DNA of 64,000 bases. Origin: Limosilactobacillus pulli. Lineage in GTDB: Bacteria; Bacillota; Bacilli; Lactobacillales; Lactobacillaceae. The stretch covers positions 48,728 through 112,727 of the forward strand of contig NZ_CANCWQ010000003.1 in assembly GCF_947381555.1 (NCBI RefSeq), written 5' to 3'. The notes under the pieces are model-generated. The model saw only the letters and a program-made list of their open reading frames with translations, did no database searches and was not told where the DNA came from. Below are positions 1-6,749 of this stretch, in pieces; the first letter of the stretch is position 1, and the number at the start of each line of letters is the position of its first letter. The position numbers and the translations under genes are program-made.

Positions 1-75
1 GCTCAGCAGCATGACCGGCAAGATCAGCAGCAACAGCAGCCAATACTTAAACTTCTTCAATTTTCCTGCCCCCAT
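1..75 (-). CDS. Amino-acid ABC transporter substrate-binding protein, N-terminus only
   Basis: Only the first 25 codons lie in the window. They encode MGAGKLKKFKYW followed by a Leu-rich stretch (LLLLLILPVMLLS), which is a basic N-terminus plus a hydrophobic export signal. The ATG is 2 bases after the stop of the upstream ATPase gene, so the three genes form one leftward operon: permease, ATPase, binding protein. The polar amino-acid uptake neighbours make an extracytoplasmic solute-binding protein the likely product. Whether a lipobox cysteine follows cannot be seen. Confidence 0.6.
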   Translation of the reverse strand, partial: MGAGKLKKFKYWLLLLLILPVMLLS

Positions 76-77
76 TT

Positions 78-719
78 TTATTGCTGATCCAAGGCCTTAA
101 CCTGCAAAATATCGTCAGCAACTTTTTGAGCAAAGTCCATATCGTGCGTAACCACCAGTTGCGTCATGCCGTCTTTTTTCAAGCCAAGAATCAATTTGGC
201 CACTTCATCTCGCAAATTGGGGTCAAGTGCTGAGGTCGGCTCGTCATAGCAAAGAATTTTGGGCTTCATTGCCAGGGCCCGTGCAATCGCCACCCGCTGC
301 TTTTGACCACCTGACAGCTGGTATGGATAAAGATCACCTTTGCCGTCCAGACCAAGTTCTTTTAAAAGCTCTTCAGCATCTTTTTGAGCCTCATCTTTGG
401 ACTTTTTCAAAACCAAGGTTGGTGCCAAGGTGACGTTTTCAAGCACCGACAGATTCGGAAAGAGATTAAAGTCTTGAAAAACAACGCCAATTACACTGTC
501 AGAGCGTTCCGTTCCTTGAGGATCAAAAGGACGGCCATCAATCAAGAATTTACCGCTGTCGGCTGCTTCCAACCCGGTAATGCAGCGCAAAAGCGTCGTC
601 TTACCGGCACCGGATGGACCAACGATGCATAAAATCTCGCCATCTTTAACCGTTAGATTGACACCGTCCAAAATTTGACGACCGCCAAAACTTTTTTTCA
701 GTTCCTGTACTTCCAGCAT
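78..719 (-). CDS. Polar amino-acid ABC transporter ATPase (GlnQ/HisP type)
   Basis: This is the cytoplasmic ATP-hydrolysing subunit of an amino-acid importer, about 213 residues. Walker A GPSGAGKT lies near residue 34, followed by the Q-loop (VVFQDFNLF), signature LSGGQKQR, Walker B ILCYDEP with SALD, and the H-loop VTHDM. At this length it is a bare ATPase domain with no C-terminal regulatory domain. An ATG 6 bases further upstream sits too close to the GGAGG ribosome site, so the second ATG (MLEVQEL) is preferred. It lies 15 bases after the permease gene. The histidine specifier in the shared leader suggests histidine uptake, but the protein alone does not show the substrate. Confidence 0.9.
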   Translation of the reverse strand: MLEVQELKKSFGGRQILDGVNLTVKDGEILCIVGPSGAGKTTLLRCITGLEAADSGKFLIDGRPFDPQGTERSDSVIGVVFQDFNLFPNLSVLENVTLAPTLVLKKSKDEAQKDAEELLKELGLDGKGDLYPYQLSGGQKQRVAIARALAMKPKILCYDEPTSALDPNLRDEVAKLILGLKKDGMTQLVVTHDMDFAQKVADDILQVKALDQQ

Positions 720-734
720 ATTCATGGCCTCCTT

Positions 735-1382
735 TTATCTAAAGTATGAGTAGCGCTTTTCAACCTTGTTTAGGATAAACGTGCAGATCCCAATCAAAAT
801 CAGATAGATCAAGCCGACCAAAAGCAATGGTACCAGCGTTACGTCTCGTGCCGTGGCAACGTTGCCGGCCCGCAGCAGATCGCCAAGTCCAATTACGTAT
901 ACCAAGGATGAGTCTTTGACCAAGTTGATGACTTCATTACCAATCGAAGGAATCACGATCTTGACCACCTGTGGGATCACAATCTTGCGCAGCGTCTGAC
1001 CATAGCTCAAGCGCAGTACTCGTGCAGCTTCGTATTGGCCTTGATCAATGGATTGAAAGCCGCCACGGAAAATTTCAGCAAAGTAGGCACCATAGTTAAG
1101 AATAAAGGCAAACAAAGCCGCATCATAGCGTTGAAAGACAATTCCGACAATCGGCAAACCGTAAAAGACAAAGATCAGCTGCAGCAAAAGTGGCGTTCCT
1201 CGCATCAGCCAGACATAGATCTCAAGGATCCACTGCAGCGGCCGGAACTTAGACGTTAACCCCAAGCTGACCAAAATTCCCAAAGGCAATGAGCCAATCA
1301 GCGTCCAGAAAAAAAGCTTCAAGGTCATGCCGGCGCCCTGCAAAAGCGACGGCAGAATCTCCATAACGTAGTGCATTGACAT
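735..1382 (-). CDS. Polar amino-acid ABC transporter permease
   Basis: Membrane permease of the HisM/GlnP type, 215 residues with about five hydrophobic segments. The EAA loop that docks onto the ATPase is visible around QYEAARVLRLSYGQTLRKIV. The start MSMHYVMEIL is chosen because a GGGAGG ribosome site lies 7 bases upstream; an in-frame upstream extension would run into the T-box terminator. First gene of the operon, directly behind a leader with a histidine-specific T-box. Inferred role: histidine or related amino-acid import through the cytoplasmic membrane. Confidence 0.9.
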   Translation of the reverse strand: MSMHYVMEILPSLLQGAGMTLKLFFWTLIGSLPLGILVSLGLTSKFRPLQWILEIYVWLMRGTPLLLQLIFVFYGLPIVGIVFQRYDAALFAFILNYGAYFAEIFRGGFQSIDQGQYEAARVLRLSYGQTLRKIVIPQVVKIVIPSIGNEVINLVKDSSLVYVIGLGDLLRAGNVATARDVTLVPLLLVGLIYLILIGICTFILNKVEKRYSYFR

Positions 1383-1412
1383 AATAAAACCTCCCTCAAA
1401 TGCTTCGATAAC

Positions 1413-1453
1413 AAAAAACGTCCCCAACAGTCACCTTGACTGTCGAGGACGCC
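1413..1453 (-). terminator. Terminator of second (partial) T-box module
   Basis: On the minus strand CGTCC, a perfect ACAGTCA/TGACTGT stem and GGACG form a long hairpin followed by six T. It ends about 30 bases before the permease start codon, so it must be disrupted or read through for expression. It is the alternative partner of the T-box-like sequence at 1451-1472. Confidence 0.75.
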
Positions 1454-1514
1454 GTAGCGTGATCCCACCTCGGATTTACAAAGGCTTCACAGCCAGTGCC
1501 TCATCAAGTTCAAA
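1454..1514 (-). promoter_or_regulatory. Second, stem-I-less T-box antiterminator module
   Basis: Reading leftwards, TTTGAACTTGATGAGGCA at 1514-1497 matches TTTGAACTCGCTGAGGCA at 1623-1606 in 16 of 18 bases. Each copy is then followed by a small hairpin, a GAGGTGG T-box core and a terminator. The spacing of the two copies is about 109 bases throughout. This copy has the core GGTGGGATCACG instead of the canonical GGTGGNACCGCG, and only about 15 bases separate it from the first terminator, so it has no stem I of its own. Confidence 0.7.
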
Positions 1515-1529
1515 TCTTCAAGGAAAGCA

Positions 1530-1800
1530 AAAACGCCCCCGAGCACATGGCTCAGAGGGCGTTGCCGCGGTTCCACCTCATCATTGCAGCCGGCTCACGC
1601 CAGGCTGCCTCAGCGAGTTCAAATTTAAACTCTGTGCTGTAACGGGCTTCCCCGGAGCGACTTACTCGATTCAATCGCCCAACTCGCAGATGTGATTCAC
1701 TGTTGTCCTCTGGTCGCTTCCCATCAACCGCGACTCGCTGAGCAGATGACTAAACAGCTACTAGTCTGTTCTTTGTTTTTGTTATCGTTTTTTAATAATT
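1530..1800 (-). promoter_or_regulatory. T-box riboswitch, histidine specifier (CAC)
   Basis: Leader RNA of the amino-acid transporter operon. Stem I is visible: AGTAG then CTGTT on the left pairs with AACAG on the right, followed by TGAATCACA. The specifier loop reads GAA-U-CAC-A, with CAC at 1694-1692, the same geometry as the Val and Met T-boxes of this window. The T-box core AGGTGGAACCGCGG (1578-1565) precedes a terminator hairpin at 1564-1530 (AACGCCC/GGGCGTT and GAGC/GCTC, then five T). Uncharged tRNA-His is expected to favour antitermination. The base contacting the tRNA discriminator is A (UGGA), which does not pair with the C73 usual for bacterial tRNA-His. Confidence 0.85.
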
Positions 1801-1806
1801 GTCAGT

Positions 1807-1835
1807 ATCTTACTATCATCCTGCGATCTTGTCAA
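1807..1835 (-). promoter_or_regulatory. Promoter of the His T-box operon
   Basis: TTGACA (-35) at 1835-1830 and TAAGAT (-10) at 1812-1807 are separated by 17 bases on the minus strand. The predicted start near 1800 places the whole T-box leader in the transcript. Confidence 0.7.
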
Positions 1836-1850
1836 TACTTCTGTGTAAAT

Positions 1851-2387
1851 TTAGCGCCGCTCTGTATCGGCAGCCCAGGTAATCAGCTTTTGCAACGGCA
1901 GGTACAAAACTATCAAGTAAACCAGGTTCAATGCTAAAGTCGGCAAGAGCGTGTCCAGCAAAAAGCCAGTCAAGCCAACCTTGGCAATGCCAATCGCTGC
2001 ATAGGCCCAATAATTAAAAAACTCAAAAACCACCAGATCAATCAAGAAAATCAAAATAATTATCGGAAAGCTCGGTGTCATATATTTAGCCAGTAATTTG
2101 GTTAAGCCAACAACCATCGGATAAAGAAACATAAATAGGCCCAAGATTCCAGAATAATAAAGGTCGCAGACAATCCCTGCTGCCACTGCAAAGCCCATTA
2201 GCGGAATTTGCACGTCGCCTTCAAAAAAATAGGCGCAGACCAGCCAGACAATCACCAGCTGGCTAACCATTGCGTATGGGTAATGAAAGAAAAAGTCCGC
2301 AAAGACCCTGCTTAAAGAGCCATCCAGAAACAGTGCAACAAACAGGCCCAAGGGAAATACGTATTTCAACCGGGATAATCTATACAT
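1851..2387 (-). CDS. mreD: Rod shape-determining protein MreD
   Basis: Integral membrane partner of MreC in the elongasome that guides lateral wall synthesis. The 178 residues are almost entirely hydrophobic, with about five to six membrane segments and few charges, as usual for MreD. The start has a GAGGCGG ribosome site 6 bases upstream. It follows mreC by 12 bases at the end of the leftward mreB-mreC-mreD series, and that order is the main support for the name because MreD sequences diverge widely. The gene downstream starts from its own promoter. Confidence 0.9.
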   Translation of the reverse strand: MYRLSRLKYVFPLGLFVALFLDGSLSRVFADFFFHYPYAMVSQLVIVWLVCAYFFEGDVQIPLMGFAVAAGIVCDLYYSGILGLFMFLYPMVVGLTKLLAKYMTPSFPIIILIFLIDLVVFEFFNYWAYAAIGIAKVGLTGFLLDTLLPTLALNLVYLIVLYLPLQKLITWAADTERR

Positions 2388-2399
2388 GTCGCACCGCCT

Positions 2400-3251
2400 C
2401 TAATCGTTTAATTCCGCTACCGTAACGATATTGATCTCATTAAAGTTGGTGGCTGGCTTGATGTAGACTTTCTTAGCCAAACCATAATCGTCCTTACCGA
2501 TGCGAGAGACCTTACCGACATAGAGCCCTTTAGGCGTAATCCCGCCCATTCCGTTGGTCATGACCTTGGCGCCTTTTTTGATTTTAGCCGTTGAGGTTAC
2601 CTGACCCATGATCAATTCATTGGTTCTGGCATTGTAGCCGGTAATAATCCCGTTAACGTTTTTGCCATCCGAGCCATTAATCACTATTGAAAAACGGTTG
2701 GATGACTCGCTGGTATCACTGAGCAGTTCAACCTTACTGTTGGTCTTGTTAACCTCAGAGACGCGACCAATCAAGCCACCACCAGAAAGCACTGGCATAT
2801 TTTTCTTAATGCCGCTGGTCTGTCCCTTATTGATGACCAACTGTTGCTGCCATGACGAAGGTGTTCTTGACATTACGGCCGCACTGACGGTTGAATAGTC
2901 CGTTAGTGAGCTTTTAAGCTTCAGTTCAGCTTTAAGCTCCTTATTTTCTTTGGCCAGCGTTTGATCGCGAACCTTAACCTGCGCCAGTTCAGAAACTTTT
3001 TGCTTGAGTTCACGATTTTCCGTGTAGGCATTCATCAATTCAGAAACTGAGCTGACGCCACTTTGGACTGCATTAACCGGATAGGCCACAATGTCATCAG
3101 CAAAACCAACGATGTCATTGCCAAACTGCTGAATCAGTGGCGGTGTCGAACGACGATTGCGCATGGCAACCGAGCCACCCATCAAGCCAAAGCAGGCCAC
3201 CAGAATTACCACTGTAATTACCAAGCGGCGATTCGAAAAAAACTTCTGCAT
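2400..3251 (-). CDS. mreC: Rod shape-determining protein MreC
   Basis: Bitopic membrane protein linking MreB filaments to the periplasmic wall machinery, 283 residues. A single membrane segment lies near residues 10-28 (LVITVVILVACFGLMGG). A coiled coil follows around residues 75-110 (ENRELKQKVSEL, LAKENKELKAELK), then a beta-rich C-terminal domain with VMSRTPSSWQQQLVINKG. The start MQKFFSNRR is chosen because GGAGG lies 7 bases upstream; a longer frame would extend into an intergenic hairpin. It lies between mreB and mreD. Confidence 0.95.
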   Translation of the reverse strand: MQKFFSNRRLVITVVILVACFGLMGGSVAMRNRRSTPPLIQQFGNDIVGFADDIVAYPVNAVQSGVSSVSELMNAYTENRELKQKVSELAQVKVRDQTLAKENKELKAELKLKSSLTDYSTVSAAVMSRTPSSWQQQLVINKGQTSGIKKNMPVLSGGGLIGRVSEVNKTNSKVELLSDTSESSNRFSIVINGSDGKNVNGIITGYNARTNELIMGQVTSTAKIKKGAKVMTNGMGGITPKGLYVGKVSRIGKDDYGLAKKVYIKPATNFNEINIVTVAELND

Positions 3252-3283
3252 TTTTATCCTCCAATGCATCCAGATACATTTAA

Positions 3284-3322
3284 CGGGGCTGGGCAAAACA
3301 AATCGTTTTGCGACCAGCCCCG
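3284..3322. repeat. Long intergenic hairpin between mreB and mreC
   Basis: CGGGGCTGG at 3284-3292 is perfectly complementary to CCAGCCCCG at 3314-3322, and a second nested stem (GCAAAAC/GTTTTGC) forms the top. No T run follows on the minus strand, so it is a poor terminator. It may be a processing or stability element inside the mreBCD transcript, or a dispersed repeat. Confidence 0.6.
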
Positions 3323-3367
3323 CCCTGTTAACTGTATATCAGTTATTCTCTTTACTCTGAATCGTGA

Positions 3368-4375
3368 CTACTTGCTCTTTTTCATCACGTCGATGCTCTT
3401 CAGTGACTCACCAGTCCCGATAGCAACGCAGTCTAATGGATCATTGGCGATAAATACCGGTACTTTGGTAGCGTCGGCAATAACCTCTGGCAAATGCTTA
3501 AGCAAGGCACCGCCACCAGTCAGGACGATCCCATGATCAATGACATCAGCCGCAATTTCAGGCGAGGTTTCTTCCAACGTTCCCTTGATGGCTTCAATGA
3601 TGGCTTCCACAACGTCTTGCAAAGCATTGGAGACGTCAACCGCCGAAACTTCCTTGGTTTGTGGCAGACCGGTTACCAGGTCACGACCGCGAACCTCAGT
3701 CGTGCCCATTTCCTTAGCTGCTTCAACCGAAGCTGAGCCGATATCCCACTTGAGCTTTTCGGCCGTCCGTTCACCGATCAGCAGGTTCTTGTTTTGACGA
3801 ACGAATTGAGCAATTGCATCGTTCATCTTGTCCCCAGCCATTCGAATCGAGCGGCTGGAAACAATCCCACCAAGCGAGATCGTAGCAACATCGGTCGTAC
3901 CACCACCAATATCAACAACCATGCTGCCAGTTGGGTCCATAACCGGCAGACCAGCACCAATTGCAGCTGCAAAAGGCTCTTCGATCACATAGGCATCTCG
4001 AGCACCGGCAACCCGCGTCGCGTCAATTACGGCACGCTTTTCAACTTCCGTAACGCCGCTTGGTACGCAGACCATTACATATGGCTTGCCGCCGTTTTTA
4101 CCCAAGGCCTTTTCCATGTAGTGCTTCATCATGGCAACCGTCGTGTCATAATCAGCAATTACGCCGTCTTTCATTGGGCGAATTGCCACGATGCTTGCTG
4201 GCGTACGGCCGATCATGTCGCGTGCTTCTTCGCCAACCGCAATGACCTCGCCGCTCTTTTTGTTGCGAGCAACTACGGATGGTTCACGCAAAACGATGCC
4301 CTTGCCTTCAATGTAAACAATAGTATTGGCCGTCCCAAGGTCGATGCCAATATTTTTTGCTCCAATTCCTAGCAA
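3368..4375 (-). CDS. mreB: Actin-like rod shape-determining protein MreB
   Basis: Cytoskeletal ATPase that positions lateral peptidoglycan synthesis, 335 residues. The phosphate-1 motif GIDLGTANT lies near the start. The phosphate-2 region VVDIGGGTTDVATISLGGIV and the adenosine motif GIVLTGGGALLKHLPEVI are also visible. The start is a TTG (LGIGAKNIG) with a GGGAAG site 7 bases upstream, which gives the usual family length; a longer frame adds a 43-residue hydrophobic extension unlike MreB. First gene of mreBCD. A second actin homologue (mbl) lies at 33.6 kb. Confidence 0.95.
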   Translation of the reverse strand: MLGIGAKNIGIDLGTANTIVYIEGKGIVLREPSVVARNKKSGEVIAVGEEARDMIGRTPASIVAIRPMKDGVIADYDTTVAMMKHYMEKALGKNGGKPYVMVCVPSGVTEVEKRAVIDATRVAGARDAYVIEEPFAAAIGAGLPVMDPTGSMVVDIGGGTTDVATISLGGIVSSRSIRMAGDKMNDAIAQFVRQNKNLLIGERTAEKLKWDIGSASVEAAKEMGTTEVRGRDLVTGLPQTKEVSAVDVSNALQDVVEAIIEAIKGTLEETSPEIAADVIDHGIVLTGGGALLKHLPEVIADATKVPVFIANDPLDCVAIGTGESLKSIDVMKKSK

Positions 4376-4545
4376 TCTGTTTCTTCCCTTCGTATACAAA
4401 AGTAGTCGTTCTTTTTCATAATACAATAGCGTTGATATTATACCATAGCCGAACGTTAAATTAACAGACATTACTATACACCAAACGCTAAAGAAAAACA
4501 GCATTGCTATTCATCATTGGGAGTTCCTTAACCGAATTTTAAAAT

Positions 4546-5184
4546 TCAATTCGCAATTTGACCATTAAATGTCGCATGACTTTCCTGACTTTCACGCCAG
4601 CTGTAGTAGTCTTGACTGCCAATCACCAGACAGTCCAATAAATGCAGTCCCAAAAGCTGGCAGCCCTGCTCCAATCGACTCATAAAGCTCAAATCCTGTC
4701 TGGATGGCGCAGGATCACCTGAAGGATGATTGTGTACCATGATCAGGCCAAATGAGTTCCAGTGAAGCGCATAGCGAAAAATCTGATCAGGATAGAGCAT
4801 GCATTCGGCTTGCCCTCCTTTAAACAAACAGTGCCGAGCAATAATTTCGTTATGCACGTCCGTACAGAGAATCTCGACTGATTCTTGTGTCTGATCAGCC
4901 ATCTCGTCCATTAAAAACTGACCAACTTCATTGCTGGAATAGGCATGCCCTAAAATCTCGTGCGGACAGGTTAGAATCAAACTGCCCAGCTCAATAGCCG
5001 CCAAAACCGGCTTGAGTCGTTTCCGATCATAACCTAAAAAGGCATCCTGCTCTTCCATAGTCATGCAGCGAAAAACTGCCGGCGTTGGAAACAGTTCTAA
5101 AAAATGATTGGCCAGATCCTCTTCCTTGCTAAATACCATGTTGACCAGTGTGACATAACGCTGCTGACAAGTTTTTTCGATCAT
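4546..5184 (-). CDS. radC: RadC-family JAB domain protein
   Basis: The JAB/MPN metal-binding core is visible near residues 150-170 as MVHNHPSGDPAPSRQD, the H-x-H...S...D pattern of RadC. The N-terminal part (residues 1-70) is the helical region common in RadC, here without a clear helix-hairpin-helix signature. A GGGAGG site precedes the ATG by 7 bases. The family is called a DNA repair protein, but its role is unsettled; in Bacillus, radC also lies beside mreBCD, so the position is conserved. At 212 residues it is slightly short. Confidence 0.9.
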   Translation of the reverse strand: MIEKTCQQRYVTLVNMVFSKEEDLANHFLELFPTPAVFRCMTMEEQDAFLGYDRKRLKPVLAAIELGSLILTCPHEILGHAYSSNEVGQFLMDEMADQTQESVEILCTDVHNEIIARHCLFKGGQAECMLYPDQIFRYALHWNSFGLIMVHNHPSGDPAPSRQDLSFMSRLEQGCQLLGLHLLDCLVIGSQDYYSWRESQESHATFNGQIAN

Positions 5185-5258
5185 TTGATTACCTCCCCTG
5201 CCAATACTATATGCAGACTAGAGCAGATAGTATTTTTTCGGTTAAAAATCAAATAACC

Positions 5259-6593
5259 TTAATTTTCAGCAACCGAATTAACGAAAAAACTGCGCACTTC
5301 TGAGATGAAATACAAAGAGCCGGTAATCAAAATAGCATCGTCTGCCGAAGCCTCCTTAGAAATTTTTAGCAGTCCTTCCTGCCAGCTGGCAGCTGTTTTG
5401 ATTGGCCAACGCGTCTCAATGTCTTGAGCCGCTTTTTTTAAGTCGGCACTTGGTCGCTTGGGACCTGGTCCGGCAAAATTGGTCAGCATTAAATGTACGT
5501 TAGGCAAGCTGGCAATCTCACCCAACATCAACTGATACTGCTTATCTGCCAAAATGGCTACCAAAACATAAATCTCCATGTTTTTAAAATCGTCTTTGAT
5601 TGTCGTCGTTAAAGCCTGCATCCCAGGGAGATTATGTGCTCCATCCAAGACTACCAGCGGCGAGTCGTTAACGACCTCCAAGCGACCTGGCCAACGCGTA
5701 TCAGCCAGTCCCTGCCGAAACGACCTAACGTCAATCTGCAGTCCTTGCTGCTTTAAATAAAGCTGAGCCATGGTAATCGCAACGGCAGCATTGTCAACTT
5801 GATACTCACCCAACAGTCCCAACTGAAATCTTTGACGGTGGATCATCAAGCCATCATATTCAATCTCATTTTTCAATTGATGGTCATTTAGCTTTTTGGC
5901 CGTAAATTGGCGACCATTTTCATACAATGGTGCCTGCTTGTCTTGAGCAGCCTCTATGATCACCTGACGTGCGGCTTTGGGCAGTCTGCCGATTACGACC
6001 GGAACCTTAGGCTTGATGATCCCAGCTTTTTGAGCAGCAATCTCGCCCAGTGTATCGCCCAAAACATGCATATGATCGTAACCAACAGAGACGATGCCAC
6101 TGACCTTGGGTACGATGACGTTGGTCGAGTCAAACAGACCGCCAATCCCCACTTCAAGAATGACGACGTCTGGCCGCATTTTGGCAAACCAGGTAAACAT
6201 AATTGCCGTATCAATCTCAAATTCAGTTGGACCACCCTCTGGCAAAACCTCATCCAGATAGTCAACAACCGGCGCAACTTTTTGAACCGTCTTAACCAGC
6301 TCATCATCAGGAATCGGTTGACCATTTAATGAAATACGCTCATTAAAACGAACGATAAACGGTGAAGTAAACGTCCCTACGCTCAGGCCGTCTGCCATCA
6401 GCATTGATCTCAGCATAGCCGTTGTCGACCCTTTGCCGTTGGTTCCCGTAATATGCAGATAATCAAGGTTTTCCTGCGGATTGCCCAACTCTTGTAAAAA
6501 TCGCCGCATACGCTTGAGTGTAGGAATTTTTTTGAACTTGGTACGACCGTGAATAAACGCCAACGCGTCATCATAGTTTTGAATGTTGGTCAT
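5259..6593 (-). CDS. folC: Bifunctional folylpolyglutamate/dihydrofolate synthase
   Basis: Mur-ligase-type enzyme that adds glutamate to folates (and to dihydropteroate in bifunctional members), 444 residues. The P-loop HITGTNGKGSTTAMLRSML lies near residues 50-68, with DVVILEVGIGGLFDSTNVI and the C-terminal LVVLDGAHNLPGM. The start MTNIQNYDDA is preferred, with AAAGGA 7 bases upstream. It lies downstream of valS with a strong terminator between them, so it probably has its own promoter. Confidence 0.95.
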   Translation of the reverse strand: MTNIQNYDDALAFIHGRTKFKKIPTLKRMRRFLQELGNPQENLDYLHITGTNGKGSTTAMLRSMLMADGLSVGTFTSPFIVRFNERISLNGQPIPDDELVKTVQKVAPVVDYLDEVLPEGGPTEFEIDTAIMFTWFAKMRPDVVILEVGIGGLFDSTNVIVPKVSGIVSVGYDHMHVLGDTLGEIAAQKAGIIKPKVPVVIGRLPKAARQVIIEAAQDKQAPLYENGRQFTAKKLNDHQLKNEIEYDGLMIHRQRFQLGLLGEYQVDNAAVAITMAQLYLKQQGLQIDVRSFRQGLADTRWPGRLEVVNDSPLVVLDGAHNLPGMQALTTTIKDDFKNMEIYVLVAILADKQYQLMLGEIASLPNVHLMLTNFAGPGPKRPSADLKKAAQDIETRWPIKTAASWQEGLLKISKEASADDAILITGSLYFISEVRSFFVNSVAEN

Positions 6594-6653
6594 GATGAAT
6601 CCTTTCATTTTTACTGCTCATTATAGAACAATTGTTCGCAAAAGTCGAATTGA

Positions 6654-6697
6654 TTTTAAAAAAACATCCCCAAAGCTCAGATGAACCCTGGGGATGC
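6654..6697 (-). terminator. Rho-independent terminator after valS
   Basis: CATCCCCA/TGGGGATG stem with a 16-base loop, followed on the minus strand by seven T. It lies about 50 bases past the valS stop and separates valS from folC. Confidence 0.85.
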
Positions 6698-6749
6698 CAA
6701 CGTATTTAATTTAAACTAGGTTAAAAAGTCGGGATTAGCAACCCTCGTT

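Noticed and set aside
4533..4546. GAATTTTAAAATTC palindrome after radC
   Set aside because: Short, pure AT core and no T tail; too weak to call a terminator or operator.
5239..5257. GGTTA/TAACC hairpin near the folC stop
   Set aside because: Only five pairs, and no T run on the transcribed strand.
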